Positions 18,311 to 27,193 of a stretch of DNA of 45,541 nt are shown piece after piece. The DNA is from an uncultured Clostridia bacterium. GTDB lineage: Bacteria; Bacillota; Clostridia; UBA1381; UBA9506. The stretch's first letter is position 1, and every line of letters starts with the position of its first letter. The notes beneath the pieces were generated by a model that did not search any database, had not been told where the DNA came from, and was given only the letters and a program-made list of their open reading frames with translations. Position numbers and translations under genes: made by a program. Where the stretch lies: positions 1 to 45,541 of the forward strand of contig CAKSBF010000017.1 in the NCBI GenBank assembly GCA_934438075.1, written 5' to 3'.

Positions 18311-19576
18311 TTAATATACAACCACAGTGGAACCTAGCGGTAGATTTTCATCCAACCAGTCTATGTGATGCTTTGCCAGGCGAACACATCCATGCGAAGC
18401 CGGCCGTCCTAAGGTTCCGTCATATACGCCGCCCTTGTCAGAAAGCAGAACGGAGTGAAGTGCGTAGTTACCTGAAAAAATCAGGCAGGGGCCGACATAA
18501 TAGCCGGGATATGTCCATTTAGAATCCCTTGCGTAATATTTAAATTCGCCGGTAACGGTGGGAGTTCGATTTTCGCCCGTGGCGCAGGAAAAACTGCCTT
18601 CAATGCTCCATTTTCCGCGCTTGCCTTTAAATACGTTAACTTTTTGGTGGGCGAGGTTTACCCAAACCAAATATTCGGTATCACTGCTATATCCCTTAGC
18701 ATTGACAAAAATATTTTTTTCCCAATTGGATAAATCGGTTTTTTGCGTATAATTTTTGGAGGAAACATTTAAATCCTGTACGCGCACCCAGCCGGTGGAA
18801 CCGTTTGGTAATTTTATGTAATTAGAAAAGTTTGTTTTGGAGGCAAGACATGTAACTTTTGTTCCGGCAGAGACGGTCCCTTTTTTTGCGGAACAAGAAA
18901 CAGAGGTATACAATGTTGCATTTTTATTCAACCATGCCTCCACTTTTACCGGTTGTACCTTTGCGAACACCTCATCTATTTTTTCCTGAGGATAGGGAAC
19001 GTTGCATATCTGAACTCGCCGCTCTGCTTTATAGAAGGATTCACCGTTTATCAAAATTTCAAATCCGACCGAAATATCTCCCCAGCCCCAGAAATCATCG
19101 GTTATCAGCTTGGGATATGCGGAAGTTTTGCCGTTATAAACAGAAAAATTTTCATTCGTAAACCCTTCTATTGGCTGACCGTTTAGCAACCAGCGTGCGG
19201 TGGCCGTAAAGTTATCACCGTAGTTATGAAACGTGACTTCCGTCCAAAGAGTGTCATCAATTGTCACGCGGTCGGCTCCGCCGGTAAATTCGATGTCAAA
19301 TGAAATATTTTTAGGTACATCGGTAATGGTGTTACCTGTTTCCGGTTTTGTGCTATCCTCATTAGCGCCGATGATATCTGTGCCATCAGATGCAATTTCA
19401 GAATCGGAAAAATCTTTTTTTGCATTATTATCCTCTGTAATGTCGTCAGATAAGGTGCCATCCAGCGTAATCGTAGTATCAACGCTAGAAGATGGGATAT
19501 CCTCTGCTGCCAATACGCCGAAAGAAGAAAGAAAAATGGCACTTGCCGCTGCAACGGCGACCAATGGTTGTTTCAT
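18311..19576 (-). CDS. Secreted L,D-transpeptidase with SH3-like domain
   Basis: A 421-residue exported enzyme. A signal peptide covers about residues 1-23 (ending near GVLAAED). An acidic Ser/Thr/Asp-rich spacer runs to about residue 90, and a beta-rich domain follows at about 90-200. Residues about 210-275 look like a bacterial SH3 domain (YTSVSCSAKKGTVSAGTKV; GWVRVQDL), which often binds peptidoglycan. The C-terminal YkuD domain has His374 and the catalytic motif SHGCVRL at 394-400. Such enzymes form 3-3 peptide cross-links or attach proteins in the cell wall. The ATG at 19576 follows GCAGGA. It is transcribed divergently from perR from its own promoter. Confidence 0.93.
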   Translation of the reverse strand: MKQPLVAVAAASAIFLSSFGVLAAEDIPSSSVDTTITLDGTLSDDITEDNNAKKDFSDSEIASDGTDIIGANEDSTKPETGNTITDVPKNISFDIEFTGGADRVTIDDTLWTEVTFHNYGDNFTATARWLLNGQPIEGFTNENFSVYNGKTSAYPKLITDDFWGWGDISVGFEILINGESFYKAERRVQICNVPYPQEKIDEVFAKVQPVKVEAWLNKNATLYTSVSCSAKKGTVSAGTKVTCLASKTNFSNYIKLPNGSTGWVRVQDLNVSSKNYTQKTDLSNWEKNIFVNAKGYSSDTEYLVWVNLAHQKVNVFKGKRGKWSIEGSFSCATGENRTPTVTGEFKYYARDSKWTYPGYYVGPCLIFSGNYALHSVLLSDKGGVYDGTLGRPASHGCVRLAKHHIDWLDENLPLGSTVVVY

Positions 19577-19616
19577 AATTATATCCTGCTTTCATTAGAA
19601 TAACTTGTCTTTCATA

Positions 19617-19644
19617 AGTATAGCACATTTGGAAAGGATTTCAA
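19617..19644 (-). promoter_or_regulatory. Promoter of the L,D-transpeptidase gene
   Basis: On the minus strand: TTGAAA (19644-19639), 16-base spacer, TATACT (19622-19617), with TGC before the -10 box (extended -10). It lies 41 bases before the start codon. Confidence 0.7.
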
Positions 19645-19675
19645 TAGAAAAATTAAAAAATTTTAAAAAAATCGC

Positions 19676-19704
19676 TTGACAAACTTCGACACTTTATGTA
19701 TAAT
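19676..19704 (+). promoter_or_regulatory. perR promoter
   Basis: Perfect TTGACA (19676-19681) and TATAAT (19699-19704) with a 17-base spacer. Confidence 0.88.
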
Positions 19705-19715
19705 GTAATTGTAGT

Positions 19716-19730
19716 TGATAATAATAATCA
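19716..19730. promoter_or_regulatory. Fur/PerR-type operator
   Basis: TGATAATaATAATCA is a 7-1-7 inverted repeat with one mismatch to the Fur-family box TGATAATnATTATCA. It starts 12 bases after the -10 box, about +5 to +19 of the transcript, so binding would block transcription. Self-repression of the perR-rubrerythrin operon is inferred. Confidence 0.7.
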
Positions 19731-19756
19731 TTACTATTATTAATGGAGCTGAAGGT

Positions 19757-20155
19757 ATGCGGAAGTTTTCAAAACAGAGAGAAATGATTTTACAATATTT
19801 ATTAGACAATAAAAATCACCCAACAGCAGAACAAATATATTCTGAGCTCAAGCAGAAAAGTCCGTCTCTCAGCCTGGCTACGGTGTATCGTAATCTGAAT
19901 CTTTTATGCGATTTGGAAAAAGTGCAGCGGCTTGACACAGGCGAAAGTGAGGATCGCTATGATGCAAATGTAGAAAATCATGCGCATTTCATCTGTGAAA
20001 ATTGTCAGGGAGTGACAGATATCTTTGACGGCATTGATATACAGCAGCCTGTTCAGAGTATTTTGGGTAAGGGTTATACGATAAAGCATCATAAGCTTTA
20101 TATATATGGTATATGTCCGCGCTGTCAAAGCGCAGTAAAACAATTAAAAAATTAA
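19757..20155 (+). CDS. perR: Fur-family peroxide/iron regulator, PerR-like
   Basis: A 132-residue DNA-binding repressor. The ATG at 19757 follows TGAAGG; upstream in-frame codons lie in the operator. The winged helix is at about 1-75 (ATVYRNLNLL is the recognition region). Structural zinc cysteines are C80/C83 (CENC) and C120/C123 (CPRC). Regulatory metal ligands aligned to Bacillus PerR are H21, D69, H75, H77 and D88. The last is Asp, as in PerR, where Fur has Glu; this is why PerR is preferred to Fur. In PerR, peroxide oxidises the iron-binding histidines and releases DNA. The next gene is a peroxide-detoxifying rubrerythrin, which supports the call. Confidence 0.85.
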   Translation: MRKFSKQREMILQYLLDNKNHPTAEQIYSELKQKSPSLSLATVYRNLNLLCDLEKVQRLDTGESEDRYDANVENHAHFICENCQGVTDIFDGIDIQQPVQSILGKGYTIKHHKLYIYGICPRCQSAVKQLKN

Positions 20156-20173
20156 ATTATGGAGGTTTTTGTT

Positions 20174-20725
20174 ATGAAGAAATTTGTTTGTCCCGTTTGC
20201 GGATATGTTCATGAAGGAGAGAGTGCACCGGAAAAATGTCCGCAGTGCGGCGTTCCGGGTTCAAAATTTACAGTAATGGAAGAAGGAAGTTTAAACTTTG
20301 TTTGCGAACATGTGATCGGCGTAGGCGCGAAGGACAAAGTTGAGTCTAATGTGTATGAAGGTTTGAAAGCAAATTTTGAAGGAGAATGTACAGAGGTAGG
20401 TATGTATATCGCAATGAGTCGTCAGGCGATTCGGGAAGGATATCCGGAAGTTGGCGAATTTTATATGAGAGCAGCATTGGAAGAAGCAGAGCACGCTGCA
20501 AAATTTGCGGAACTTTTGGGTGAAGTGGTTTATGCAGATACCAAGAAAAATCTTCAGCTCAGAAGTGAAGCTGAATGTGGTGCAACTGCCGGAAAATTTG
20601 AACTGGCAAAGAGAGCAAAAGAGCTTGGCTATGATGCGATCCATGATACTGTTCATGAAATGGCAAAAGACGAGGCAAGACACGGAAAAGGTTTTGAGGG
20701 ACTTTTGAAGAGATACTTTAACTAA
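20174..20725 (+). CDS. Reverse rubrerythrin (rubredoxin domain first)
   Basis: A 183-residue non-haem diiron peroxidase. The ATG at 20174 is chosen because GGAGG lies about eight bases upstream; the in-frame ATG at 20159 overlaps that site. The rubredoxin-like iron centre is at the N-terminus: CPVC (6-9) and CPQC (22-25). The ferritin-like diiron domain follows, with EEAEH at 103-107 and DEARH at 166-170. This order is the reverse of classical rubrerythrin and matches the clostridial reverse rubrerythrins, which reduce hydrogen peroxide (and oxygen) using NADH through partner proteins. It lies 18 bases after perR in one operon. Confidence 0.92.
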   Translation: MKKFVCPVCGYVHEGESAPEKCPQCGVPGSKFTVMEEGSLNFVCEHVIGVGAKDKVESNVYEGLKANFEGECTEVGMYIAMSRQAIREGYPEVGEFYMRAALEEAEHAAKFAELLGEVVYADTKKNLQLRSEAECGATAGKFELAKRAKELGYDAIHDTVHEMAKDEARHGKGFEGLLKRYFN

Positions 20726-20770
20726 GCCCACAAATGGCTTAAAATAATGCTTTTTAGCTACTTGGTCTTG

Positions 20771-20806
20771 AAACACGATTAACCAATTTGCGTTAATCGT
20801 GTTTTT
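20771..20806 (+). terminator. Terminator of the perR-rubrerythrin operon
   Basis: Thirteen-base-pair perfect stem (20771-20783 with 20792-20804), eight-base loop, then a T-rich tail. Confidence 0.88.
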
Positions 20807-20832
20807 CTGTATTTATTTGTACTTAATTCTTA

Positions 20833-20852
20833 CGTGGGAAATTCGTGGGAAA
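20833..20852. repeat. Tandem CGTGGGAAA repeats, possible integrase arm sites
   Basis: CGTGGGAAA occurs at 20833-20841 and again at 20844-20852, an 11-base (one helical turn) period, 80 bases before an integrase with an AP2-like DNA-binding domain. Integrases of this type bind short direct repeats near element ends, so these may be arm-type sites. No second element end or attachment duplication was found. Confidence 0.35.
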
Positions 20853-20931
20853 AAATTTTTGCCCCAAAACTTAAGATTCCTGCTTCTGATTTGATAAAAT
20901 ATTTATAAGAAATAAAAAGGAGGATTAAGTT

Positions 20932-21240
20932 ATGCAAGGTAGTGTTCGTAAAAAAGGGGCCACTTGGTCTTATCGTATTGAATTGGGTATGGTAGCCGGA
21001 AAACGCAATCAAGTTGAGCGCAGCGGATTCAAAACAAAAAGTGAAGCTACGAAAGCAATGAACGAAGTTATTTACCATTATAATATGACGGGTGATTTTG
21101 TTGAAAATAAAAAGATCACTTTTAAAGAGGTATATAATGAGTTCATTGAAAAAGAAGCTCCTGCAACTCGTGCATATGCCACTGTTGTTCGCTATAAATC
21201 AGTATTATATGCATCAAATTACTCCGAAAATGATAGATGA
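20932..21240 (+). pseudogene. Tyrosine integrase, N-terminal remnant
   Basis: A 102-residue remnant of a phage/Tn916-type integrase that would normally have about 380-400 residues. A good AAAAGGAGG site precedes the ATG. GSVRKKGATWSYRIELG and SGFKTKSEATKAMNEV are the AP2-like, three-stranded DNA-binding domain (about 1-55). ITFKEVYNEFIEK begins the SAM-like core-binding domain. The frame stops at 21240 within that domain, and no catalytic domain with the R...HxxR...Y residues is found downstream. It is therefore a broken gene that marks the left edge of a decayed integrative element inserted after the perR operon terminator. Confidence 0.8.
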
Positions 21241-21248
21241 TCTTATAA

Positions 21249-21650
21249 ATGAAATATTATGAGAAATATAATAAACAAATTAACATTAACATTGCTTATA
21301 CTGGCTTGCATCAGCAGTGTTACCTGCTCTATGTGTGTTCGCATTACCCGGAATGTGACGCATATGTGCGTGTTCATACAGGAACAATGGCGGCTCGAAA
21401 GCTGCGGCAGCTCAGAAACGAGGCACACAAACATTTTTCAAAGCTGATCCGAGATGATTATATGACCAAACAGGAGGCGTATCAGTAGCTGGCCGTCTTG
21501 CTTGGCGCACCCCGGAGAGAAACTCATATCGAATATTTGAGTGAGTATTATTGTAATATTGTCATTGAGGAAAGCAAAAAAGAATGTGCACGCTATTTAA
21601 GAAAAAAGCGTGAAAGAAAAAATTTTGAAAGGAGCGCACCGGCATCATGA
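21249..21650 (+). pseudogene. Zinc-finger domain (DUF3268-like) protein, interrupted by a stop
   Basis: The first 79 codons read VCSHYPECDAYVRVHTGT, then KLRQLRNEAHKHF and MTKQEAYQ, the pattern of the small zinc-finger proteins (DUF3268-like) common on clostridial conjugative elements. In that family EAY is followed by K/QWLA. Here the Trp codon position is a TAG (21486-21488), and the same frame then continues LAVLLGAPRRETHIEYL to a stop at 21648-21650. One TGG-to-TAG change explains the break. The N-terminal end, which should hold a CxxC pair, is also lost. It overlaps the next gene's start by four bases (ATGA), as in an intact operon. Confidence 0.65.
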
Positions 21651-22020
21651 CATTAACGGAAGAAATGCAAAGGAAGGTCGAAGAAAATATGGGACTTGTC
21701 GGTAAAGTTATAAGCGATAAAATTCACGGCTTGGATACTCCAAACTTTTATTCTTATGACGATCTGTTTCAAATCGGCTGCGTTGGTTTATGCAAGGCCG
21801 CTTACAGTGATTGCGGACTTTCTCTACATATACGCGTAGCATTATCTGGAATGAAATTTGCGACGCTCTGCACTATGGTATGAAAAAATCCAAAGCAGAA
21901 CAATTGCTTGAGGATATCAACAGTATCCGAGCTGAAGGAATTACTGCTTCCTCATTTGAAACGCAGGTTGAAGATTGTAAAATCATACTTTGGGATGATG
22001 ACAAAAGCCAAAATGCGTGA
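21647..22020 (+). pseudogene. Sigma-70-like factor of a mobile element, frameshifted
   Basis: The first frame gives MTLTEEMQRKVEENMGLV and YDDLFQIGCVGLCKAAY, which is sigma region 2 (the DDLFQIG...GLxxAA signature). After about 21815 the second frame continues with TFSTYTRSIIWNEICDAL, the rest of region 2, and runs to a stop at 22020. Loss of one base in the GCGGACTTTC stretch explains the change. Only a short, non-family tail follows (about 45 residues), so region 4 is also missing or truncated. Similar small sigma factors sit in Tn916/ICE-type elements. AAAGGAGCG precedes the ATG. This gene is probably not functional. Confidence 0.72.
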
Positions 22021-22357
22021 TATAATCAAAAATAATTATATGTAAAATTATTTGAGAAGGGACTTGGCAGGCTATGTTGTTTGGCGTAAAATCGATACAT
22101 ACAGACATACGGTATGGGGCTGTCATATCTACAAAAGGTAATAAACATATCAAAGGTGCACTTTACATCTCTTAAAAGAGTAAATAAGCTGTACCTTTTT
22201 GAATCTTATTTTCAGAAAACAAGGTTTGATGCAATCATTCAAGCTAAATCTATGTTGGGAGCGTGTTGCTTATGAAAGAGCAAAAAGCCGATCATTGCAG
22301 TTCGGCAAATATAATTTATTGCGATATAAATATTTTTTTCGGGAGGAAAAACACAAT
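22021..22357. other. Spacer between the element remnant and the high-GC surface gene
   Basis: Low-GC sequence without a recognised gene. A 33-codon open frame (22074-22175) has a weak AGAAGGGA site and no recognisable homology. A long hairpin with a T-run lies at 22152-22200. A ribosome binding site GGGAGG at 22341-22346 belongs to the next gene. Confidence 0.5.
22152..22200 (+). terminator. Possible terminator
   Basis: A nine-base-pair outer stem (22152-22160 with 22090-type partner at 22190-22198, one G-T) and an inner 5+3 pair stem, ending in TTTTT. It would end transcripts from the element remnant. Confidence 0.42.
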
Positions 22358-25094
22358 ATGAGAAAAAGAGTTTTAAGCCTGTTGATGGTGTTCACACTCT
22401 GCCTGACGCTGCTGCCCACGGCGGCTTTTGCCGAGGGCGGAGAGGGAAACATCATCTCAGGTAGTTCGATTGGCGAAAGCAGCGAAGGCGGCGGAGTCCT
22501 TGTGCCCTCCGGCGGCACGACGGAAGGGGGCGGCAAGTATATCGCAGAGTTTGCGGCCGGTGAAGATGCCGCTTCGGTGATAAAATCTGACGGCACGGAC
22601 GGAGGCACATTTACCTCTCTCACGGAAGCACTAAGCAAGGCGGCGGAGACGGCGACACCGTCAAGCTGCTGGCAGACCATACGACGAATTGGAGCGACGT
22701 CGAAGCGGGTGAGTATTCCACCTTGGCCGTCGTCAAGACAAAGATCACGCTCGACTTGAACGGCAAGACGATCGATTATCTCGAGGTGGGCGAGGTGGTT
22801 CCTGACGAGGAGGGCGGAATCCTTGAATCCACCGACGGCAACCTGACCGTCGTGTGCAATGGGAGCACTCTGGGCAAAATTATCGATCTCAATTTCGTAA
22901 AAGGAACGCTGGATATTCAGGGCGGTGTGATCGGAACAGACCTCTCCTCAACTGAGGGCAATTCTGGGTACCTTACCTGTAACGGAAACAGCGGCAGCGT
23001 GACCATCAGCGGCGGCACGTTCCGCGAAATTACAAACAAGAACGCCAGCACCAACATTCCGGTCATGTCCCTGCTGGCGGACGGGTATGCGTTCTACGGC
23101 AAGGATGCAAGCGGCGAGTATACCGTGTTGCAGGACAGCGGGAAGACAACGCTGGAAAACGTGAAGGTACTAGAGCACAACATCCACACCTTTATGGACG
23201 GCAAGTGTATCGCGTGCGACGCGATGACGTGTGAGGAGAGCGAGAAGGGCGAGAAGGGCGGCTGCATTGCGCACGTAACGATATTGCATTATACTTGGCA
23301 CCTCAAAACGTTGGATAAAATTGCTTATCATTTGTCCGCTGCAGGCGAGTGGAGCAGCAACTATGAAACTGTATATGTGGAATTTCTCTCGGATGTGACA
23401 ACGGACACGCCCTTCTGCATCAAACAATGCTTTACTTATGCCACCCTTGACCTCAATGGTCACACGATCTCCGGTAAACTGAGCGACAGCCCGGTGTCTG
23501 AGGTAGATTATGACTATGGTGTGCAGCGCGTCATCATCCAAAACGGCACGATCGAAAACACCGCTGAAAACGGCACGGCGCTCCGGCTCTCCAGCGGCGC
23601 AACAACGCTGGAGAATGTGAATGTCAAGGGCAATCTGGCTCTCGCCTCCGCCTTTGTCAGCAACCCTAATTACATCCCCACCTTCCTTGGCGGCGGCAGC
23701 TTCACAAAAATACGCGGAGTAGAAAATGATTCTAACGGCACATGGAGCAAACGCCTTGGAGATATGCTGGGCGCGGGCTGCTATATGGTTGACAGTGCGG
23801 GCAGCAGGCTCGACGCCGGTATGTATCTCGGTACTTCTGACAACTCCAACACGAAAGTGCTGGAAAATGTTCAGTGCAAGGCGTGCGACCACAAGGACGC
23901 TGACGGCAAATACACGCTGTTTGTGGACGCAGAGACGAAATATGGCGCTCTTGCCAAGCGCTGCAAGACCTGCGGCAATCTCTGCCCGCACGACGAGATC
24001 ACCACTGACGGCTCAAACACCTGCACCGCCTGCGGGCTGCTCATCTTTATCCGCACCACAAATCTGGCGAACAATAAAAATATCGGCCCGTGGTACTATA
24101 CCGGCCTCGACGACGCGATGAACGAAATTCTGCACGTCCACAAAGGCAGACGCCCGATTATCACGCTGTTGGAGGACACGGAATCCGCCTGTAGCGTGGA
24201 ATGGCGGAAGATCGCCGACGATGGCCTTACCATCGATCTGGCGGGTCACATGCTCAAGCTGATCGGCGATAATAATAAAGCCTGCAGCGAGAAGATGAAG
24301 TTCCGGAACACGTCCGACACGCCCGGGAAAGTGCTTGGCACGGTCAATGTCGACTATACCGGCACAGTGAAGCTGATCATCCCGGATACGGACAACAACC
24401 TGACGATCGAAACGGTCAAATTCGGGAATGGCACCGCCGCCGAACTCGCCGGCGGCAGCTTCGGCAAGATTACGGTGCCGGAGGGCAAGCCGCTGGCCTT
24501 CCTGCTGGTGAGCGGCTACTACTTCGCGGACAGCACGAGCGGCAAGGCTGCCGCGCTGTATGATGCGGACGGAACCGCCCTGACCGAGCTTACAAACGTC
24601 ACCGTCGCAAAATGCAGCCACGACGACAGTGAGATTGTCTACGTTCCAAACGAGAATGGCGCGTGGGTGTGGAAGTGCCCCTGTGGGCAGAAGACTTTCG
24701 TTGCCGGCGTGACGACGGGCGACACGATGACCCTTTACACGGACTTGCAGGAAGCCTTCCGCGCTGCGGATGGCGGCACGGTGAAGCTGATGGCGTCTGT
24801 GGTTGACGTTGCGGTGAACATCGATAAATTGTTCACCCTCGATCTGAACGGCTACACCATCCATTCGCTGACCGTGAACAGCAAAATCACGCTCAAGGAT
24901 TCCTCCGAGGGAACGGGCAAGATCGCCGAAAATCTGATAGTCAATGTTGATGGTCTGACCGTCGGCGACCTGCTGAAAGAAGGCTATGCGTTCCGGAGTT
25001 GTTTGGATAACTCGTGGCCCCTTGTAACGGGTAAGACGGTGGGCAACGTCAGCGTGCAGCAAGTGCCCATCAAGAATGTCGCGGCAGTAAACCC
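22358..25094 (+). pseudogene. High-GC secreted repeat (adhesin-like) protein, frameshifted and without its 3' end
   Basis: The ATG at 22358 follows GGGAGG and opens a signal peptide (MRKRVLSLLMVFTLCLTLLP, ending near AAFAEG). At about 22639-22647 a lost G in GGCGGCGG changes frame: the first frame reads SLTEALSKA, and the second reads GGDGDTVKLLADH and continues to 25143. A later, intact repeat (LQEAFRAADGGTVKLM then TLDLNGYTIHSL) confirms that both parts once joined. At least four repeats share LDLNGxTI, a GYxF/GYAF step and a Cys-rich CxxC/CPCG linker, suggestive of a beta-helix surface protein. The gene is visibly richer in G/C-ending codons than all neighbours. No anchor motif remains: sequence after about 25085 belongs to a kinase gene. 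Function is unknown; adhesion is a guess. Confidence 0.7.
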
Positions 25095-26701
25095 GACCGT
25101 CAGGTTGCGGCACAGATTAAGGCGCAGACCAGTATGGATTTGATCGTGTCGGCAGCCAGTACGGTTTACCCGTTTATTATAGAGGAAAATTTAACACAAA
25201 ACGAGGTTCACACTGTTTATAATCAGGGAATCGTAAATAAGGGATTGGTTGAGCATCTTAGTATGGATGAATTAATGGAAAAGCTGAAACGAACCGTACG
25301 GATTTCGGAAGACTATGAAAAACTCTATACTAAAATGAACCGTGATGCGCAATTGGCGGCTTATGAACGCGGGGAACGGCTTTTGCATGTGCGGGTACGT
25401 CAGCTTGGCGATGATGGGGAAATGCATTGGATGGAGACGCGAAATATTTTGATGAAAAATGTTACGGGTGATATTTTCTGTGTATCTATGACCCGCTGGA
25501 TTGATGATGAGGTGCATCTGACTGCTGAATTGCAGCGGGCTAAAGAAGCTGCCGAAAGCGCAAACAAGGCGAAAAGTGCGTTTTTTTTAGTATGTCGCAT
25601 GATATTCGTACGCCGATGAATGCTATTATGGGATTCTCATCTTTGGCTGAAAAATATGCGGACAATCCGGAAAAAGTGACTGACTGTCTGAAAAAAATTA
25701 ATGTTTCCGGGGAACATTTGCTCCGCCTCATTAATAATGTGCTGGATCTGGCACGCATTGAAAATGGCAAGATAGAATTGAATATGAAGGCTTATGATAT
25801 GTTATCAACTCTGAAAAATGTGGAGTATATTTTCCAGTCGGATTTTCAAAATAAGTCTTTGAATTTTGAGTTAATATGTGATATTCAGGATAGAATTGTA
25901 TTCTTGGATATTTTAAAAATGAACCAGATTGAACTTAATCTGATAGGAAATGCAATTAAATATACACCTGTGGGAGGAAAGATTACTTATTCTGTATGCC
26001 AAATCGGTTCAAAGGATGGTTACGCCACTTATCGCTGCTCGGTTAAAGATAATGGTATCGGCATGAGCGAGGACTTTCAAAAGCGTGTTTTTAATGCTTT
26101 TGAACGCGAAAACAGCAGAAATGTTTTGAAAATTGAAGGCGCCGGCTTAGGTCTTGCAATTGTTAAGAGCCTTGTTGAAGAAATGGGCGGCAGTATTACC
26201 TGCACCAGTGAAGAAGGTAAGGGCTCGGAATTTGTTTGTATATTTACTTTCCGAATCGGTACAGAGGAAGATTTGGAACAGGAGCAGTCTGATGATATGA
26301 AACCGTTAGAGATCGGCAGAAAACATGTACTGCTGGTGGAAGATAATGCGCTGAATCGGGAAATTTCCCGAGAGATGCTGGAAAGCAGCGACTTTTCGGT
26401 GGATGTGGCAGAGGACGGCGATGTTGCGGTGGAAAAGCTTCGTAAGTCTCAGCCGGGCTGCTATGATTTGGTTTTAATGGATATTCAGATGCCGCATATG
26501 GATGGATATGAAGCAACGCGGCAAATTCGTGCTTTGTCGGATCCGGTTCTTGCAAAAATACCTATTATTGCAGTAACGGCCAATGCCTTTGAAGAAGATA
26601 GGCAGGCGGCGCTGAAGGCAGGCATGGATGAACATATATCCAAACCGGTGGATATCAATGAGCTTCGTAAAATCATTGCCCGTTTATTTCAGGGAAAATG
26701 A
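25095..26701 (+). pseudogene. Hybrid sensor histidine kinase, 5'-truncated and frameshifted in a T8 run
   Basis: The first frame (about 25095-25619) gives a PAS-like domain (MHWMETRNILMKNVTGDI) and the helix AKEAAESANKAKSAF leading to the dimerisation domain. At 25581-25588 a run of eight T shifts the frame. The second frame then gives SMSHDIRTPMNAIMGF (the H-box; its His is at 25598-25600), the N-box NAIKYTPVGGK, the G-boxes DNGIGM and GAGLGLAIVKSL, and a receiver domain (VEDNALNREI, DLVLMDIQMPHMDGYEA with the phospho-acceptor Asp, and a late KP). Nine T would restore the frame. The N-terminal sensor part is missing; the coding sequence emerges directly from the surface-protein gene. Without a start or a frame it is unlikely to be made whole. 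The part from 25592 could be translated alone only if a start is found. Confidence 0.82.
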
Positions 26702-26794
26702 AAATTTAATGATAGAACGCAAATGATGGATTTTGTGTGAGAGATCGCTATTACAATTATTTTGAATTGGTAATTAATGGTAAACTGCAAAATT

Positions 26795-26834
26795 GCTCGG
26801 TATAGGGTCAGGTTCCTTTTGCCGGGCACTTTTT
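26795..26834 (+). terminator. Possible terminator after the kinase remnant
   Basis: GCTCGG (26795-26800) pairs with CCGGGC (26822-26827, one G-T), with an inner AGG/CCT pairing, followed by ACTTTTT. Confidence 0.35.
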
Positions 26835-27095
26835 GTATTATATGTTATTTTATGACTTAAAACCGGGAAATTCAAACTTTTTTTACTCCCCGTAAGGGTT
26901 GGTATGATGTACTGAAAATGGACTGTCGGCATATTGTTTTGCAGATGGTCTATAGGATTCGTGTGAAGTACGGCAAACGGTTCGTCGGCATAGGTGTGCC
27001 AACGGTTGTGTTTTACGAAATCTCCTTCGGAATGTCCATTTTCTGCTACGCAGCCTGTTGTTCGCAAAATGGTCATGGATGTCAGTTTTTGGTTC

Positions 27096-27124
27096 TTGAA
27101 ACAGCCGCGATTTGTTGCTACAAT
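27096..27124 (+). promoter_or_regulatory. Promoter of the polysaccharide locus
   Basis: TTGAAA (27096-27101), 17-base spacer, TACAAT (27119-27124), with TGC directly before the -10 box. It lies 70 bases upstream of the solute-binding protein start and is the likely first promoter of the locus. Confidence 0.7.
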
Positions 27125-27193
27125 TACAGTATGACGTTGGAATACGAATGGGCGTACAGATGAAATTCACGTTAAATTTGAAGGAGGTTTGTT

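Larger units (their letters stand above)
26702..27193. other. Spacer before the polysaccharide locus
   Basis: About 490 bases without a recognised gene. Two overlapping open frames, one on each strand (26918-27163 plus, 26774-27170 minus), have no family pattern. A weak terminator-like hairpin (26795-26834) follows the kinase remnant, and an excellent promoter (27096-27124) precedes the solute-binding protein. Confidence 0.5.

Noticed and set aside
22074..22175. 33-codon open frame in the spacer after the sigma remnant
   Set aside because: Weak ribosome binding site, no recognisable family, and it overlaps a terminator-like hairpin.
24013..25113. Minus-strand open frame of 366 codons opposite the high-GC surface gene
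   Set aside because: High GC suppresses stop codons on the antisense strand; no start signal and no family pattern were seen.
26774..27170. Overlapping open frames of 81 to 100 codons on both strands before the SBP gene
   Set aside because: No family pattern; the promoter of the locus lies inside them.
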